From contig JAMSLZ010000007.1 in the NCBI GenBank assembly GCA_026027325.1, forward strand, positions 1,798,001 through 1,862,000: a stretch of DNA of 64,000 bases, given 5' to 3'. Numbering within the stretch: position 1 is the stretch's first letter; each line of letters opens with the position of its first letter. Below, piece after piece: positions 9,832-21,773 of this stretch. The translations under genes were made by a program, and so were the position numbers. Source of the stretch: Actinomucor elegans (lineage: Eukaryota > Mucoromycota > Mucoromycetes > Mucorales > Mucoraceae). The notes below the pieces were generated by a model that worked only from the letters and a program-made list of their open reading frames with translations, was not told where the DNA came from and made no database searches.

Positions 9832-12800
9832 ATGTCTGCTCAAGCCCCTGTTACTGATTCTGGTGTCTCTACCATGGATGGTGTCATTTCTGGTCCCATT
9901 GGTGAAGTTGAGCAAGCTTTCTCCGAGAATCAATCTACTATTGATTCAACCCCTGATGATGCCTCTGATGTAGTTCAAGCATTAACTGAAAACTCTAGAA
10001 TGCTGTTTACTCGTTTGGCTGCCCTGGTTCGTCAAGATCCTAACTCTCCTGCTGCCAACGAGGCATATGTGGCCTACAAATCTGCTGAAGAAAAGCTAGC
10101 CCACTTTAAACAAGCCCAAAACTCTTACCTCAAGATTATGGGTGAATCTTCATCCGCTTCTGGCCCTGTCTCTGCATCCCATCGCCCTGCGATTGTACCT
10201 GCTGGTCTTCCTTTCCTTCAATTGAGAGGTGAACATCAATGGAAGCCTCGTGAAGACATGTATGACTCGGCTCATGACTTTTGCGTTTGCTTTGAGAAGG
10301 TACTCCGTGCCCATGTTCAAGATCTAGATGCTAATTGGGAGCGCTTGTTGCCTATGTGCTTGAACAACGAGCAAAACTCTTGGTTTGAAGAAGCATTGTT
10401 ATCTAAGGGTATGTCTTGGTCTGCTGCTCGTTCCTCTTTGTTGGATCACTTCGATACTCCGTATCGTAAGTTCTTGTTGATGGCCAAAGTTGGTTCTATA
10501 CGTCAAGAAAGGTATGAAACCAACCGTGAATATGCAAGCCGGTTCCAAAAGTTGCGTCGTGAAGCTGGTATGGAAGACAACACGCAGCTAGCTGTCACTT
10601 TCTTTGTGTCTCTGCGTGAGGAGGTTCGTGGCCGGTCCCAACAGGCTATTGCTTGTCATTTTGGCAAGAAATTACCTAACTCCATTGCTGAGCTCATTGA
10701 TTTGGTGATCGCTTCAGGTGATGACTCGTCTTTCTTGTCATTGAATGGCAAACGTCCCCGAGTGGACTCTGACTCTGGTTCTTTGGACAACACTACACCT
10801 AATAAGGCCAATTATAAGGTCAATAAAGGTTTTATTCCGTCTCCTTCTCATAAGAATAGCAAGTTTCATGGTCGGGGATCTGGATCTGGTTCTAGTTCTG
10901 GTTCCAATAATAAACTCTGCCATTATTGTAAGCGAGTATGGAACTATGGACATCGCTGTAACGAATTTATAGAGGCTAAGAGTCATGTGAACTCTAGTGA
11001 ACCTCGTTTCCAGCCCATAAGTCGCATGTCTGAGCGAACAAACGCTGGAAATATCGATATTAGTGAACAAGTTAATTCGCAGTTAAATCGGTGTGCCTTA
11101 GAATGTAAGTATTCATCTAAAAATACAATAACTAAGGATTTCAAAAATATTAACGATTCTATTACGTTTCCTATTCTCGTCATTAGAAGGAACTACATAC
11201 CGGAGCGTCTGGTGTCTATACTAGATACGGGTGCAAATCATAGCGCTATTAATAAAGACGTTGTTAAAAAATTAAACCTACCTATACTTCCAATTTTAAA
11301 TGATGACATCAAGCATATTAAATTAGCTGACTCTAAATCTACTGTAAAAAGAATTGGCACTACAGAAGTCACCTTAAGATGCAATAACAAAACACTTACT
11401 CGTAAACTGGAAGTTATGGAACTTACAAATAATTACGATTTAAGTATTGGCATTGACTTAATGACTTCTTTTGGAATTGGTATAACTGGACTTCCTATAA
11501 AGTATGATGAATCCAATTCTGAACATAATAAACTTGACTCCATAAGACGATATAACAATGACAGTGAATTGTTAGAACAAGTCAAACAAGAACTCAATGA
11601 GCTTGGCGATAATCCTACTGGAACCACAGAGGAATATGAACAAGCAATGAGTTATATTCAACCTTTCATAGCAGCAAATGAGGAAAGAACAAAAGGAAAG
11701 TTCTGCACTATTCCCGAAAGCGTGGTATACATCAATACACCACCTAACGTAACTGCTTATCGTAAGCCATATCCTGTACCAATTACATATCATGACGTTG
11801 TAGATAAGCAAATAAATGAATGGTTGAATGAAGGTTTTATAAAACGTGCTACTGGTCATTCTGAATGGAATTGTCCTATAACAGTAGTTCCAAAAACCAA
11901 TGGTAAAGGCGAAATAACAGGACATCGAGTCTGTCATGATCCTAGACACGTTAATGCACTATTGCAATCGATTGATCGTATGCCATTACCTATTATCAAT
12001 GAATTATTTGAAGAGCTTAAAGGCGCATCCATTTACAGTACTTTGGATCTGAAGTCTGCTTTCAATTCATTATTGCTATATCCTGATCATGCACATAAAC
12101 TTAATTTCACTTGGCGTGGAATTCAGTATACTCCAATCGGCACTGTGTTTGGTGTTAAGCATGTATCAAGTGTCATGCAAAGGACAATGAGTATTGCTCT
12201 TGAAGGTATGCCATTCGCTAGATGCTTTGTAGATGATGTAGTAATTAAAAGTAACTCTATCGAGGAACATAAGCATCACTTAAGCCTAGTAATTAATAAA
12301 TTGACAGAAGTCAATCTTAAACTGCAACCCAAAAAATGTAAGTTTTTCCAGAATAAGATCAATTTACTAGGTTTCACGATTGCTCCTCGTGGCATATCGA
12401 TGGATCGTCGCAAGTTGATCAACGTTCTCGAGTTTCCTCGTCCACGTACTGGCAAAGACATCATGAGATACACTGGATTGATTTCTTATCTGAGATCTTT
12501 AATTCCAAAAGTATCCACTTTAATGGCTCCTCTTGATGCATTACGCAATGAAAAATCACTGGATAAGATCTGGAATATTACACATGAAAATGCTTTTAAC
12601 AATCTAAAGAAAGCTTTATTAAATGATACAGTGATTTCATATCCTGACTTAAATCATCCTTTCTGTGTAGCTACGGATGCATCCAACGTAGGAGTAGGTG
12701 CTGTCCTTTACCAGATCATAAACGGTGAAATCAAATACCTATCGATGATGGCTAAAAGCCTTTCCTCAAGTGAACGCAATTATTCCGCTACTAAACGTGA

Positions 12801-14556
12801 ATTACTGGCTGTTGTGTATGCTTTGCAAAAATTCCATAAATACTTGTGGGGTAACCATTTCACTCTGTATACGGATCATAAGGCATTAACTTACTTACAC
12901 ACACAAAAAATCGCCAATGCTATGATGATAAATTGGTTAGATATTATATTACAATATGATTTTAAAGTCGTTCATTTGCCAGGCATCGACAATATTTTAC
13001 CTGACACACTATCCAGACTCTTCGAATCTGAGCATCCTGAACATGAACTGGGAGGGGATAAAGCACTATATAATAAGAGCGCTACGATCGATAACCTACC
13101 CAGTGATGACAGCGGTGAATATATGACACCCGCGGATCCAGAAGAACGCAAGTTGCTCCTAATGAGAGAACACTTAAAGGGTCATTTTGCTTCTGATGCA
13201 ATCTATTATGGATTAAAACGTAAAGGCATATACTGGGCTAACCTGAAAAATGAAGCTATTGAACTAGTAAAGTCTTGCGTCCAGTGTCAGCAATTTAATA
13301 TTGTAAAAAAGGGCTACAATCCATTAAGACCCATAACAGCATCATTGCCAGGTGATAGCTGGGGTATTGATTTAGCTGGACCATTTAAAACATCGATTCA
13401 AGGTAACAACTACCTGTTGATAATGGTCGACATAGCTACTCGTTACTGCGTATTAAAACCCATTCCTGATAAGTCTTCCTTATCTATTGTCAAAGAATTA
13501 GTAAACCTCATGGTAACGTTTGGTATACCTCGAATAATCCAATCTGATAATGGAACAGAGTTTGTAAACGAAATGATGTCTTTATTAGCCGAGCATTCTG
13601 GTTTCGAGCATAGACTCATAAGTGCATACCATCCAAGGGCAAATGGCGTTAGTGAACGTTGGGTACAAAGTAGCGTAAATACTATAAAAAAACAAGTGAA
13701 TGGTATGAATGCTGACTGGGATCTTTATGTTGGACCCACACAATTGTATTTAAATACTAAATACAATGAAAGAACTAAAACACCACCATTCACTTTAATG
13801 TTTGGTAGAAACGCAAATGACTTTGAAGATTTCAGTAAAGAAAAAGATAACGCAACGCGAAAGAAAATAAATAATGACCTTCAAGAAAAAGTCAAAATGA
13901 TGACGGAAATAGTATTTCCTGCCATCTATGAGCGTACCAAACTAGTTACACAAAAGCAAAAAGAATCTTTTGACAAAACTCACAAGCTCATTGACATTCC
14001 AGTTGGTTCTGAAGTAATGGTCAAAGTGCTTCAAAAGAATAACAAGTTAGATCCCAATTATATTGGAACTTATAAAGTACTTAGAATAACCAAAGGCGGA
14101 TCTTATGTACTACAAAATGAAAAAGGTCAGATAGAACCACGTAACTATCCACCTTCATTACTAAAACTTGTTAACGGTGATCCCATCAAATCCAATGATA
14201 AATTCTTCGATGTCGAAGCCATCATTGCCCATAAAAAAGTAAATGGCCAATATCTTTATAATGTAAGATGGAAAGACTATACTGAAGAAGATGATACTTG
14301 GGAACCCAGTGAGAGTTTTGTTGATCCTAGATTCATTAAAGAATACTGGAAACGTATTGGTGTAATACCAGAGGATTTCTCTTGGAAACAAAAGTACAAG
14401 AATGATGTTATTAATAAATCTCCAAAATTACTATCAGGCAAACGAGAAATACCATCCACTTCTTATAATACTAGTTACCCTAATTCTCAATTAAATATGC
14501 ATAAAAGCAGCAGTAATTACAAGGTAACAAGTAATAAAAGATTTAGACGGTATTAA
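9832..14556 (+). CDS. gypsy 1 gag-pol polyprotein with chromodomain
   Basis: 1574 codons without interruption. In order: a gag region; a zinc knuckle (CHYCKRVWNYGHRC, about residue 364); protease with DTG at about 465; reverse transcriptase with FVDD in place of YxDD at about 800; RNase H (ATDASNVGVGAVL, about 950); integrase HHCC finger (from HLKGHF, about 1115) and D/D/E at about 1177, 1238 and 1274 (GIDLAG, QSDNGTEF, GVSERW); and a chromodomain at about 1456-1510 (YNVRWKDYTEEDDTWEP). It makes the particle proteins and enzymes needed for copy-and-paste. The ORF is intact, but its promoter LTR is broken, so it is probably silent unless another promoter is used. Codons 1 to about 330 differ from gypsy 2 far more than the rest. 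Confidence 0.96.
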   Translation: MSAQAPVTDSGVSTMDGVISGPIGEVEQAFSENQSTIDSTPDDASDVVQALTENSRMLFTRLAALVRQDPNSPAANEAYVAYKSAEEKLAHFKQAQNSYLKIMGESSSASGPVSASHRPAIVPAGLPFLQLRGEHQWKPREDMYDSAHDFCVCFEKVLRAHVQDLDANWERLLPMCLNNEQNSWFEEALLSKGMSWSAARSSLLDHFDTPYRKFLLMAKVGSIRQERYETNREYASRFQKLRREAGMEDNTQLAVTFFVSLREEVRGRSQQAIACHFGKKLPNSIAELIDLVIASGDDSSFLSLNGKRPRVDSDSGSLDNTTPNKANYKVNKGFIPSPSHKNSKFHGRGSGSGSSSGSNNKLCHYCKRVWNYGHRCNEFIEAKSHVNSSEPRFQPISRMSERTNAGNIDISEQVNSQLNRCALECKYSSKNTITKDFKNINDSITFPILVIRRNYIPERLVSILDTGANHSAINKDVVKKLNLPILPILNDDIKHIKLADSKSTVKRIGTTEVTLRCNNKTLTRKLEVMELTNNYDLSIGIDLMTSFGIGITGLPIKYDESNSEHNKLDSIRRYNNDSELLEQVKQELNELGDNPTGTTEEYEQAMSYIQPFIAANEERTKGKFCTIPESVVYINTPPNVTAYRKPYPVPITYHDVVDKQINEWLNEGFIKRATGHSEWNCPITVVPKTNGKGEITGHRVCHDPRHVNALLQSIDRMPLPIINELFEELKGASIYSTLDLKSAFNSLLLYPDHAHKLNFTWRGIQYTPIGTVFGVKHVSSVMQRTMSIALEGMPFARCFVDDVVIKSNSIEEHKHHLSLVINKLTEVNLKLQPKKCKFFQNKINLLGFTIAPRGISMDRRKLINVLEFPRPRTGKDIMRYTGLISYLRSLIPKVSTLMAPLDALRNEKSLDKIWNITHENAFNNLKKALLNDTVISYPDLNHPFCVATDASNVGVGAVLYQIINGEIKYLSMMAKSLSSSERNYSATKRELLAVVYALQKFHKYLWGNHFTLYTDHKALTYLHTQKIANAMMINWLDIILQYDFKVVHLPGIDNILPDTLSRLFESEHPEHELGGDKALYNKSATIDNLPSDDSGEYMTPADPEERKLLLMREHLKGHFASDAIYYGLKRKGIYWANLKNEAIELVKSCVQCQQFNIVKKGYNPLRPITASLPGDSWGIDLAGPFKTSIQGNNYLLIMVDIATRYCVLKPIPDKSSLSIVKELVNLMVTFGIPRIIQSDNGTEFVNEMMSLLAEHSGFEHRLISAYHPRANGVSERWVQSSVNTIKKQVNGMNADWDLYVGPTQLYLNTKYNERTKTPPFTLMFGRNANDFEDFSKEKDNATRKKINNDLQEKVKMMTEIVFPAIYERTKLVTQKQKESFDKTHKLIDIPVGSEVMVKVLQKNNKLDPNYIGTYKVLRITKGGSYVLQNEKGQIEPRNYPPSLLKLVNGDPIKSNDKFFDVEAIIAHKKVNGQYLYNVRWKDYTEEDDTWEPSESFVDPRFIKEYWKRIGVIPEDFSWKQKYKNDVINKSPKLLSGKREIPSTSYNTSYPNSQLNMHKSSSNYKVTSNKRFRRY

Positions 14557-14564
14557 TCATACCT

Positions 14565-14576
14565 GGGAGGGGATAA
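14565..14576 (+). other. gypsy 1 polypurine tract
   Basis: GGGAGGGGATAA lies immediately upstream of the 3' LTR, the expected position for plus-strand priming. Gypsy 2 has the same tract at 20798-20809. Confidence 0.85.
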
Positions 14577-14885
14577 TGTTATAGAATAGAGACTATTGTA
14601 TGAATAATAACTTATTCATTATCAATCTCATCTTTACGGAAGCACTTATGAGTTGATATGTTTAAGATTCATGTCTCAGATGGATATATATCTAGAACAT
14701 AGACCTATAACATAACATCTTCTTAAATCCTCTTCACCACACTTAGATAGACGATTAGTATAAATAGGTTTAGTTTAGACATAGTTATAGGATCTTCATC
14801 TTCATATTCATCTTTGTTAATAAAGCACAGTCTCAAAAAGTACTCTTTTTAGTCTTATTTATTATTTCACTGTGCAAACACAACA
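14577..14885 (+). repeat. gypsy 1 3' LTR (309 bp)
   Basis: Starts TGTTATAG and ends CACAACA. It contains a TATAAATA box near 14760 and AATAAA near 14819. It is almost identical to the gypsy 2 LTRs, with a few substitutions. The following five bases are ATTTA; the matching left target copy is outside the window. Confidence 0.95.
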
Positions 14886-15722
14886 ATTTACCAACACCAT
14901 TCACTGCAGCAGATGAATCACAGCGATGTGATGGGTTCCAATTCTCAGCGCCACAACGACGGCAGTCACCAGGACCAGGCTTGGGTACACCTCCCAGTTT
15001 AGCAGCGCGACAAGAGTCCGTGCTATGCGTAGTCGATCGGTGGAAAGAACAGAACAACCCTTTCTTTTCTCTTGTACTAGACGAAGAAGAAGGTTTTGAT
15101 GCGTACTTCGAGGCAGCAGCACCATTAGGAAACGATGACGACGATGGTTCATCAGAAACCTTTGACTTTTTCGTGCCAAGAGATTCCCTTTGATCGTCAC
15201 CAGTACGCTTGTTAGCACGCATAGAAGCCAAACGACTGTCCAAGTTACGAGCCACAGCGCAAACATACTCGAGATTCTGCGTCTGAGTTTCAGTTCCCAT
15301 ATTCATAGTATATGCCATACGTTCTTGGAATGAGTCAGGCAATCCACGCAAGAAGGTAGATATTAACAAGAACGAATCATTCAAGTCAGCACGACGACGT
15401 AACGCGTTGAAGCGGTCAATATACTGTTCAATTGTCTCGGTTGACCGTTTAGTGATGGCCATGAGCTCGTTAGCAGCAGTAGAGCGATCTACACTTGCAT
15501 TCACACCAAACTTCTTCAAAAAGGCATCTTTTACAATGGACCAAGTAGCAGCAACACCAGGCACAAAGAAGGTTTCTTTCAAGAATGTTTGATGATCCTC
15601 GTTTAAGCAACAGTACTTAAGTAGACGAGCACCATTGACGTCCAAGTCAAGACCATGACACTCTACAACGACTTCGAAGCGAGAAAGACAAGTACGCAAG
15701 TCAGTGAAGATGGTAGACTTGT
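14886..15722 (-). pseudogene. gypsy 3 gag, C-terminal part (host of gypsy 1 and 2)
   Basis: This minus-strand reading frame covers the middle and C-terminal part of a retrotransposon gag. It has a capsid-like helical region (retrotransposon gag family style, with a segment like FLRGLPDSFQERM), a Ser/Lys-rich linker and a zinc knuckle (CRRCGAENWNPSHRC). The N-terminal part is at 21119-21559; gypsy 2 separates them. At 14886 the frame is cut again by the gypsy 1 3' LTR. It is related to but clearly distinct from the gag of gypsy 1 and 2, so this was an older family member used as an insertion target. Confidence 0.88.
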
Positions 15723-16031
15723 TGTTATAGAATAGAGACTATTGTATGAATAATAACTTATTCATTATCAATCTCATCTTTACGGAAGCACTTATGAGTT
15801 GATATGTTTAAGATTCATGTCTCAGATGGATATATATCTAGAACATAGACCTATAACATAACATCTTCTTAAATCCTCTTCACCACACTTAGATAGACGA
15901 TTAGTATAAATAGGTTTAGTTTAGACATAGTTATAGGATCTTCATCTTTATATTCATCTTTGTTAATAAAGCACAGTCTCAAAAAGTACTCTTTTTAGTC
16001 TTCTTTATTATTTCACTGTGCAAACACAACA
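15723..16031 (+). repeat. gypsy 2 5' LTR
   Basis: 309 bp, TGTTATAG to CACAACA. A TATAAATA box (about 15904) and AATAAA (about 15965) are present. It is the promoter and RNA start of the element. Confidence 0.95.
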
Positions 16032-16065
16032 TTTTACTTTTGAATTCACGCTTTATTACACTTAC

Positions 16066-19000
16066 TATGTCTGCTCAAGCCCCTGCTACTGATTCTGGTG
16101 TCTCTACCATGGATGGTGTCATTTCTGGTCCTATTGGTGAAGTCGAACAAGCCTTCTCTGATAATCAATCAACCATTGATTCACCTCCTGATGATGCCTC
16201 GGATGTGGTTCAAGCCTTAACTGATAACTCTAGGATGTTATTCACTCGTTTGGCCACTTTGGTTCGTCAAGACCCTAATTCCACTGCTGCTAACGAAGCA
16301 TACTTGGCTTACAAGTCTGCTGAGGAGAAATTGACTCATTTTAAGCAAGCCCAAAACTCCTACCTGAAGATCATGGATGAGTCTTCATCCGCTTCTGCTT
16401 CGACCTCTAATGTGAATCGTCCTGCCATTGTTCCTTCTGGCTTACCTTTTCTCCAATTGAGAGGTGAACACCAATGGAAACCTAGGGAAGAGATGTATGA
16501 CTCTGCCCATGATTTTTGTGTCTGCTTCGAAAAGGTGTTGCGAGCTCACATTCAAGACCTGGATGTCAATTGGGAACGTCTGTTGCCTATGTGTCTGAAC
16601 AATGAGCAAAACTCCTGGTTTGAAGAAGCTCTTTAGCTAAAAGTATCTCTTGGTCTGTTGCTCGTTCTGCTCTTTTGGATCACTTTGATACACCTTATCG
16701 CAAGTTCTTGATAATGGCTAAGGTTGGTTCCATGCGTCAAGAAAAGTATGAGACCAATCGTGAATATGCAAGTCGTTTCCAAAAATTGCGTCGTGAAGCC
16801 AGTATGGAAGACAATACGCAGCTAGCTGTCACTTTCTTTGTGTCTCTCCGTGAAGAAGTACGTGCTCGGTCTCAACAGGCCATTGCTTGCCACTTTGGTA
16901 AGAAATTGCCTAATTCAATTGGTGAATTGATTGACTTGGTAATTGCTTCTGGTGATGACTCTACTTTCTTGTCCTTGAATGGCAAACGTCCCCGAGTGGA
17001 CTCTGACTCTGGTTTCTTGGACAAGACTGAACCTAGTAAGGCCAATAATAAGGTCAATAAAGGTTTTATTCCGTCTCCTTCTCATAAGAATAGCAAGTTT
17101 CATGGTCGGGGATCTGGATCTGGTTCTAGTTCTGGTTCCAATAATAAACTCTGCCATTATTGTAAGCGAGTATGGAACTATGGACATCGCTGTAACGAAT
17201 TTATAGAGGCTAAGAGTCATGTGAACTCTGGTGAACCTCGTTTCCAGCCCATAAGTCGCATGTCTGAGCGAACAAACGCTGGAAATATTGATATTAGTGA
17301 ACAAGTTAATTCGCAGTTAAATCGGTGTGCCTTAGAATGTAAGTATTCATCTAAAAATACAATAACTAAGGATTTCAAAAATATTAACGATTCTATTACG
17401 TTTCCTATTCTCGTCATTAGAAGGAACTACATACCGGAACGTCTGGTGTCTATACTAGATACGGGTGCAAATCATAGCGCTATTAATAAAGACGTTGTTA
17501 AAAAATTAAACCTACCTATACTTCCTATTTTAAATGATGACATCAAGCATATTAAATTAGCTGACTCTAAATCTACTGTAAAAAGAATTGGCACTACAGA
17601 AGTCACCTTAAGATGCAATAACAAAACACTTACTCGTAAACTGGAAGTTATGGAACTTACAAATAATTACGATTTAAGTATTGGCATTGACTTAATGCTT
17701 CTTTTGGAATTGGTATAACTGGACTTCCTATAAAGTATGATGAATCCAATTCTGAACATAATAAACTTGACTCCATAAGACGATATAACAATGACAGTGA
17801 ATTGTTAGAACAAGTCAAACAAGAACTCAATGAGCTTGGCGATAATCCTACTGGAACCACAGAGGAATATGAACAAGCAATGAGTTATATTCAACCTTTC
17901 ATAGCAGCAAATGAGGAAAGAACAAAAGGAAAGTTCTGCACTATTCCCGAAAGCGTGGTATACATCAATACACCACCTAACGTAACTGCTTATCGTAAGC
18001 CATATCCTGTACCAATTACATATCATGAAGTTGTAGATAAGCAAATAAATGAATGGTTGAATGAAGGTTTTATAAAACGTGCTACTGGTCATTCTGAATG
18101 GAATTGTCCTATAACAGTAGTTCCAAAAACCAATGGTAAAGGCGAAATAACAGGACATCGAGTCTGTCATGATCCTAGACACGTTAATGCACTATTGCAA
18201 TCGATTGATCGTATGCCATTACCTATTATCAATGAATTATTTGAAGAGCTTAAAGGCGCATCCATTTACAGTACTTTGGATCTGAAGTCTGCTTTCAATT
18301 CATTATTGCTATATCCTGATCATGCACATAAACTTAATTTCACTTGGCGTGGAATTCAGTATACTCCAATCGGCACTGTGTTTGGTGTTAAGCATGTATC
18401 AAGTGTCATGCAAAGGACAATGAGTATTGCTCTTGAAGGTATGCCATTCGCTAGATGCTTTGTAGATGATGTAGTAATTAAAAGTAACTCTATCGAGGAA
18501 CATAAGCATCACTTAAGCCTAGTAATTAATAAATTGACAGAAGTCAATCTTAAACTGCAACCCAAAAAATGTAAGTTTTTCCAGAATAAGATCAATTTAC
18601 TAGGTTTCACGATTGCTCCTCGTGGCATATCGATGGATCGTCGCAAGTTGATCAACGTTCTCGAGTTTCCTCGTCCACGTACTGGCAAAGACATCATGAG
18701 ATACACTGGATTGATTTCTTATCTGAGATCTTTAATTCCAAAAGTATCCACTTTAATGGCTCCTCTTGATGCATTACGCAATGAAAAATCACTGGATAAG
18801 ATCTGGAATATTACACATGAAAATGCTTTTAACAATCTAAAGAAAGCTTTATTAAATGATACAGTGATTTCATATCCTGACTTAAATCATCCTTTCTGTG
18901 TAGCTACGGATGCATCCAACGTAGGAGTAGGTGCTGTCCTTTACCAGATCATAAACGGTGAAATCAAATACCTATCGATGATGGCTAAAAGCCTTTCCTC

Positions 19001-20789
19001 AAGTGAACGCAATTATTCCGCTACTAAACGTGAATTACTGGCTGTTGTGTATGCTTTGCAAAAATTCCATAAATACTTGTGGGGTAACCATTTCACTCTG
19101 TATACGGATCATAAGGCATTAACTTACTTACACACACAAAAAATCGCCAATGCTATGATGATAAATTGGTTAGATATTATATTACAATATGATTTTAAAG
19201 TCGTTCATTTGCCAGGCATCGACAATATTTTACCTGACACACTATCCAGACTCTTCGAATCTGAGCATCCTGAAAATGAACTGGGAGGGGATAAAGCACT
19301 ATATAATAAGAGCGCTACGATCGATAACCTACCCAGTGATGACAGCGGTGAATATATGACACCCGCGGATCCAGAAGAACGCAAGTTGCTCCTAATGAGA
19401 GAACACTTAAAGGGTCATTTTGCTTCTGATGCAATCTATTATGGATTAAAACGTAAAGGCATATACTGGGCTAACCTGAAAAATGAAGCTATTGAACTAG
19501 TAAAGTCTTGCGTCCAGTGTCAGCAATTTAATATTGTAAAAAAGGGCTACAATCCATTAAGACCCATAACAGCATCATTGCCAGGTGATAGCTGGGGTAT
19601 TGATTTAGCTGGACCATTTAAAACATCGATTCAAGGTAACAACTACCTGTTGATAATGGTCGACATAGCTACTCGTTACTGCGTATTAAAACCCATTCCT
19701 GATAAGTCTTCCTTATCTATTGTCAAAGAATTAGTAAACCTCATGGTAACGTTTGGTATACCTCGAATAATCCAATCTGATAATGGAACAGAGTTTGTAA
19801 ACGAAATGATGTCTTTATTAGCCGAGCATTCTGGTTTCGAGCATAGACTCATAAGTGCATACCATCCAAGGGCAAATGGCGTTAGTGAACGTTGGGTACA
19901 AAGTAGCGTAAATACTATAAAAAAACAAGTGAATGGTATGAATGCTGACTGGGATCTTTATGTTGGACCCACACAATTGTATTTAAATACTAAATACAAT
20001 GAAAGAACTAAAACACCACCATTCACTTTAATGTTTGGTAGAAACGCAAATGACTTTGAAGATTTCAGTAAAGAAAAAGATAACGCAACGCGAAAGAAAA
20101 TAAATAATGACCTTCAAGAAAAAGTCAAAATGATGACGGAAATAGTATTTCCTGCCATCTATGAGCGTACCAAACTAGTTACACAAAAGCAAAAAGAATC
20201 TTTTGACAAAACTCACAAGCTCATTGACATTCCAGTTGGTTCTGAAGTAATGGTCAAAGTGCTTCAAAAGAATAACAAGTTAGATCCCAATTATATTGGA
20301 ACTTATAAAGTACTTAGAATAACCAAAGGCGGATCTTATGTACTACAAAATGAAAAAGGTCAGATAGAACCACGTAACTATCCACCTTCATTACTAAAAC
20401 TTGTTAACGGTGATCCCATCAAATCCAATGATAAATTCTTCGATGTCGAAGCCATCATTGCCCATAAAAAAGTAAATGGCCAATATCTTTATAATGTAAG
20501 ATGGAAAGACTATACTGAAGAAGATGATACTTGGGAACCCAGTGAGAGTTTTGTTGATCCTAGATTCATTAAAGAATACTGGAAACGTATTGGTGTAATA
20601 CCAGAGGATTTCTCTTGGAAACAAAAGTACAAGAATGATGTTATTAATAAATCTCCAAAATTACTATCAGGCAAACGAGAAATACCATCCACTTCTTATA
20701 ATACTAGTTACCCTAATTCTCAATTAAATATGCATAAAAGCAGCAGTAATTACAAGGTAACAAGTAATAAAAGATTTAGACGGTATTAA
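16066..20789 (+). pseudogene. gypsy 2 gag-pol, two single-base deletions
   Basis: Alignment with gypsy 1 shows a 1-nt deletion near 16632 in gag, creating a stop at 16636, and another near 17698 just after the protease (the missing A after CTTAATG). The remaining frame, 17802-20789, encodes intact RT, RNase H, integrase and chromodomain that are nearly identical to gypsy 1. Neither deletion lies at an evident slippery site shared with gypsy 1, so they look like loss-of-function mutations, not programmed frameshifts. This copy could still be mobilised in trans by gypsy 1 proteins. Confidence 0.93.
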
Positions 20790-20809
20790 TCATACCTGGG
20801 AGGGGATAA

Positions 20810-21118
20810 TGTTATAGAATAGAGACTATTGTATGAATAATAACTTATTCATTATCAATCTCATCTTTACGGAAGCACTTATGAGTTGATATGTTTAAGA
20901 TTCATGTCTCAGATGGATATATATCTAGAACATAGACCTATAACATAACATCTTCTTAAATCCTCTTCACCACACTTAGATAGACGATTAGTATAAATAG
21001 GTTTAGTTTAGACATAGTTATAGGATCTTCATCTTTATATTCATCTTTGTTAATAAAGCACAGTCTCAAAAAGTACTCTTTTTAGTCTTCTTTATTATTT
21101 CACTGTGCAAACACAACA
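20810..21118 (+). repeat. gypsy 2 3' LTR
   Basis: 309 bp, same termini as the 5' LTR. It is preceded by the polypurine tract and followed by target copy CTTGT. Confidence 0.95.
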
Positions 21119-21559
21119 CTTGTTGTCAGAAACCATACCAACCCATTGGATAATAGGTAAGTCATTGGGCACAAACTCAGTACGTAATATAGTACTCTTA
21201 GTAGGACCCAGAGAAGCAGAAGCAGGACTAGCAGTAGAGCTACCAAGGGATTCTTCCATAGCCAGAAGAGATTCCTTAAATAACTTTAAATCCTTTTGTC
21301 GAAGAGCAAGATCACCACGAAGTTTCTTGGCAGCTTCTTCAGAGAGAACACCAGGAGTCACCAACTGGATAGTCATCTTGGCGATTTGAGCAGAGGCTTG
21401 ACGGATAGCGTCCTTGATCACCTCAACGGAGTCAGATACGGATAAACCGTCATCAGAGTTGTTCATCTCTACGTCTTGATCAGCAGAGGATTCAATAGCA
21501 GCAGGAGGATTAATGACAGCGTCATTAGAACCAGAAACAGTGGAGATAGGAGCAGACAT
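21119..21559 (-). pseudogene. gypsy 3 gag, N-terminal part
   Basis: Minus-strand ORF from ATG 21559, about 147 residues before the gypsy 2 insertion. Like gypsy 1 and 2 gag it starts with MSAP/MSAQ and an acidic Ser/Asp-rich segment, followed by a helical region. The frame resumes in the C-terminal part at 15722. Confidence 0.88.
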
Positions 21560-21773
21560 ATTGAGTAGTAAGTGTATAATAAACCAAAAAGTAGCAGATA
21601 AGGTTAAAAAAAATGTTATATCGAATATAATAAAGACTGTAAAAATAACCAGACTGATAAAACGAATTGATTTATTAAAGCATTAAAATGATGAGCTATT
21701 TATACAAAATTGAAGTTCGGATTTAACTTGATATTATAGACGATTGAGTTAGTCAAAGACTGTGCTCATGGAG
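21560..21773 (-). repeat. gypsy 3 leader and probable 5' LTR end
   Basis: Upstream of the gag start on the minus strand. TGTTATAT at 21614 (read as ATATAACA on the minus strand) is a plausible 3' edge of a 5' LTR. The outer LTR edge is not clear; Tc1-derived DNA follows. Confidence 0.4.

Larger units (their letters stand above)
9724..14885 (+). mobile_element. gypsy 1: Ty3/gypsy chromovirus, 5' LTR truncated by CACTA copy A
   Basis: It comprises the last 71 bp of the 5' LTR (9724-9794), a leader, one gag-pol ORF (9832-14556), a polypurine tract and a complete 309-bp 3' LTR. Single-ORF gag-pol, a C-terminal chromodomain and a possible self-primer fit the Tf1/sushi type. The element lies in the gag gene of an older gypsy copy (14886 on, minus strand). 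The rest of its 5' LTR must lie left of CACTA copy A, outside the window. Confidence 0.93.
15723..21118 (+). mobile_element. gypsy 2: complete Ty3/gypsy element with two frameshifts
   Basis: 5' LTR 15723-16031, internal region, 3' LTR 20810-21118, both LTRs 309 bp. The flanking CTTGT at 15718-15722 and 21119-21123 is a clean 5-bp target duplication. It sits in the gag gene of gypsy 3. The LTRs look nearly identical to each other, which indicates a young insertion. Confidence 0.96.

Noticed and set aside
14833..14886. Extension of gypsy 3 gag into the gypsy 1 LTR (tail ...LLCLHSEIINKTKKSTF)
   Set aside because: These residues come from the inserted LTR, not from the gag gene.
16632..17700. 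Programmed frameshifting in gypsy 2
   Set aside because: Gypsy 1 has the same protein in one frame. The two 1-nt deletions in gypsy 2 have no slippery context and are best read as damage.
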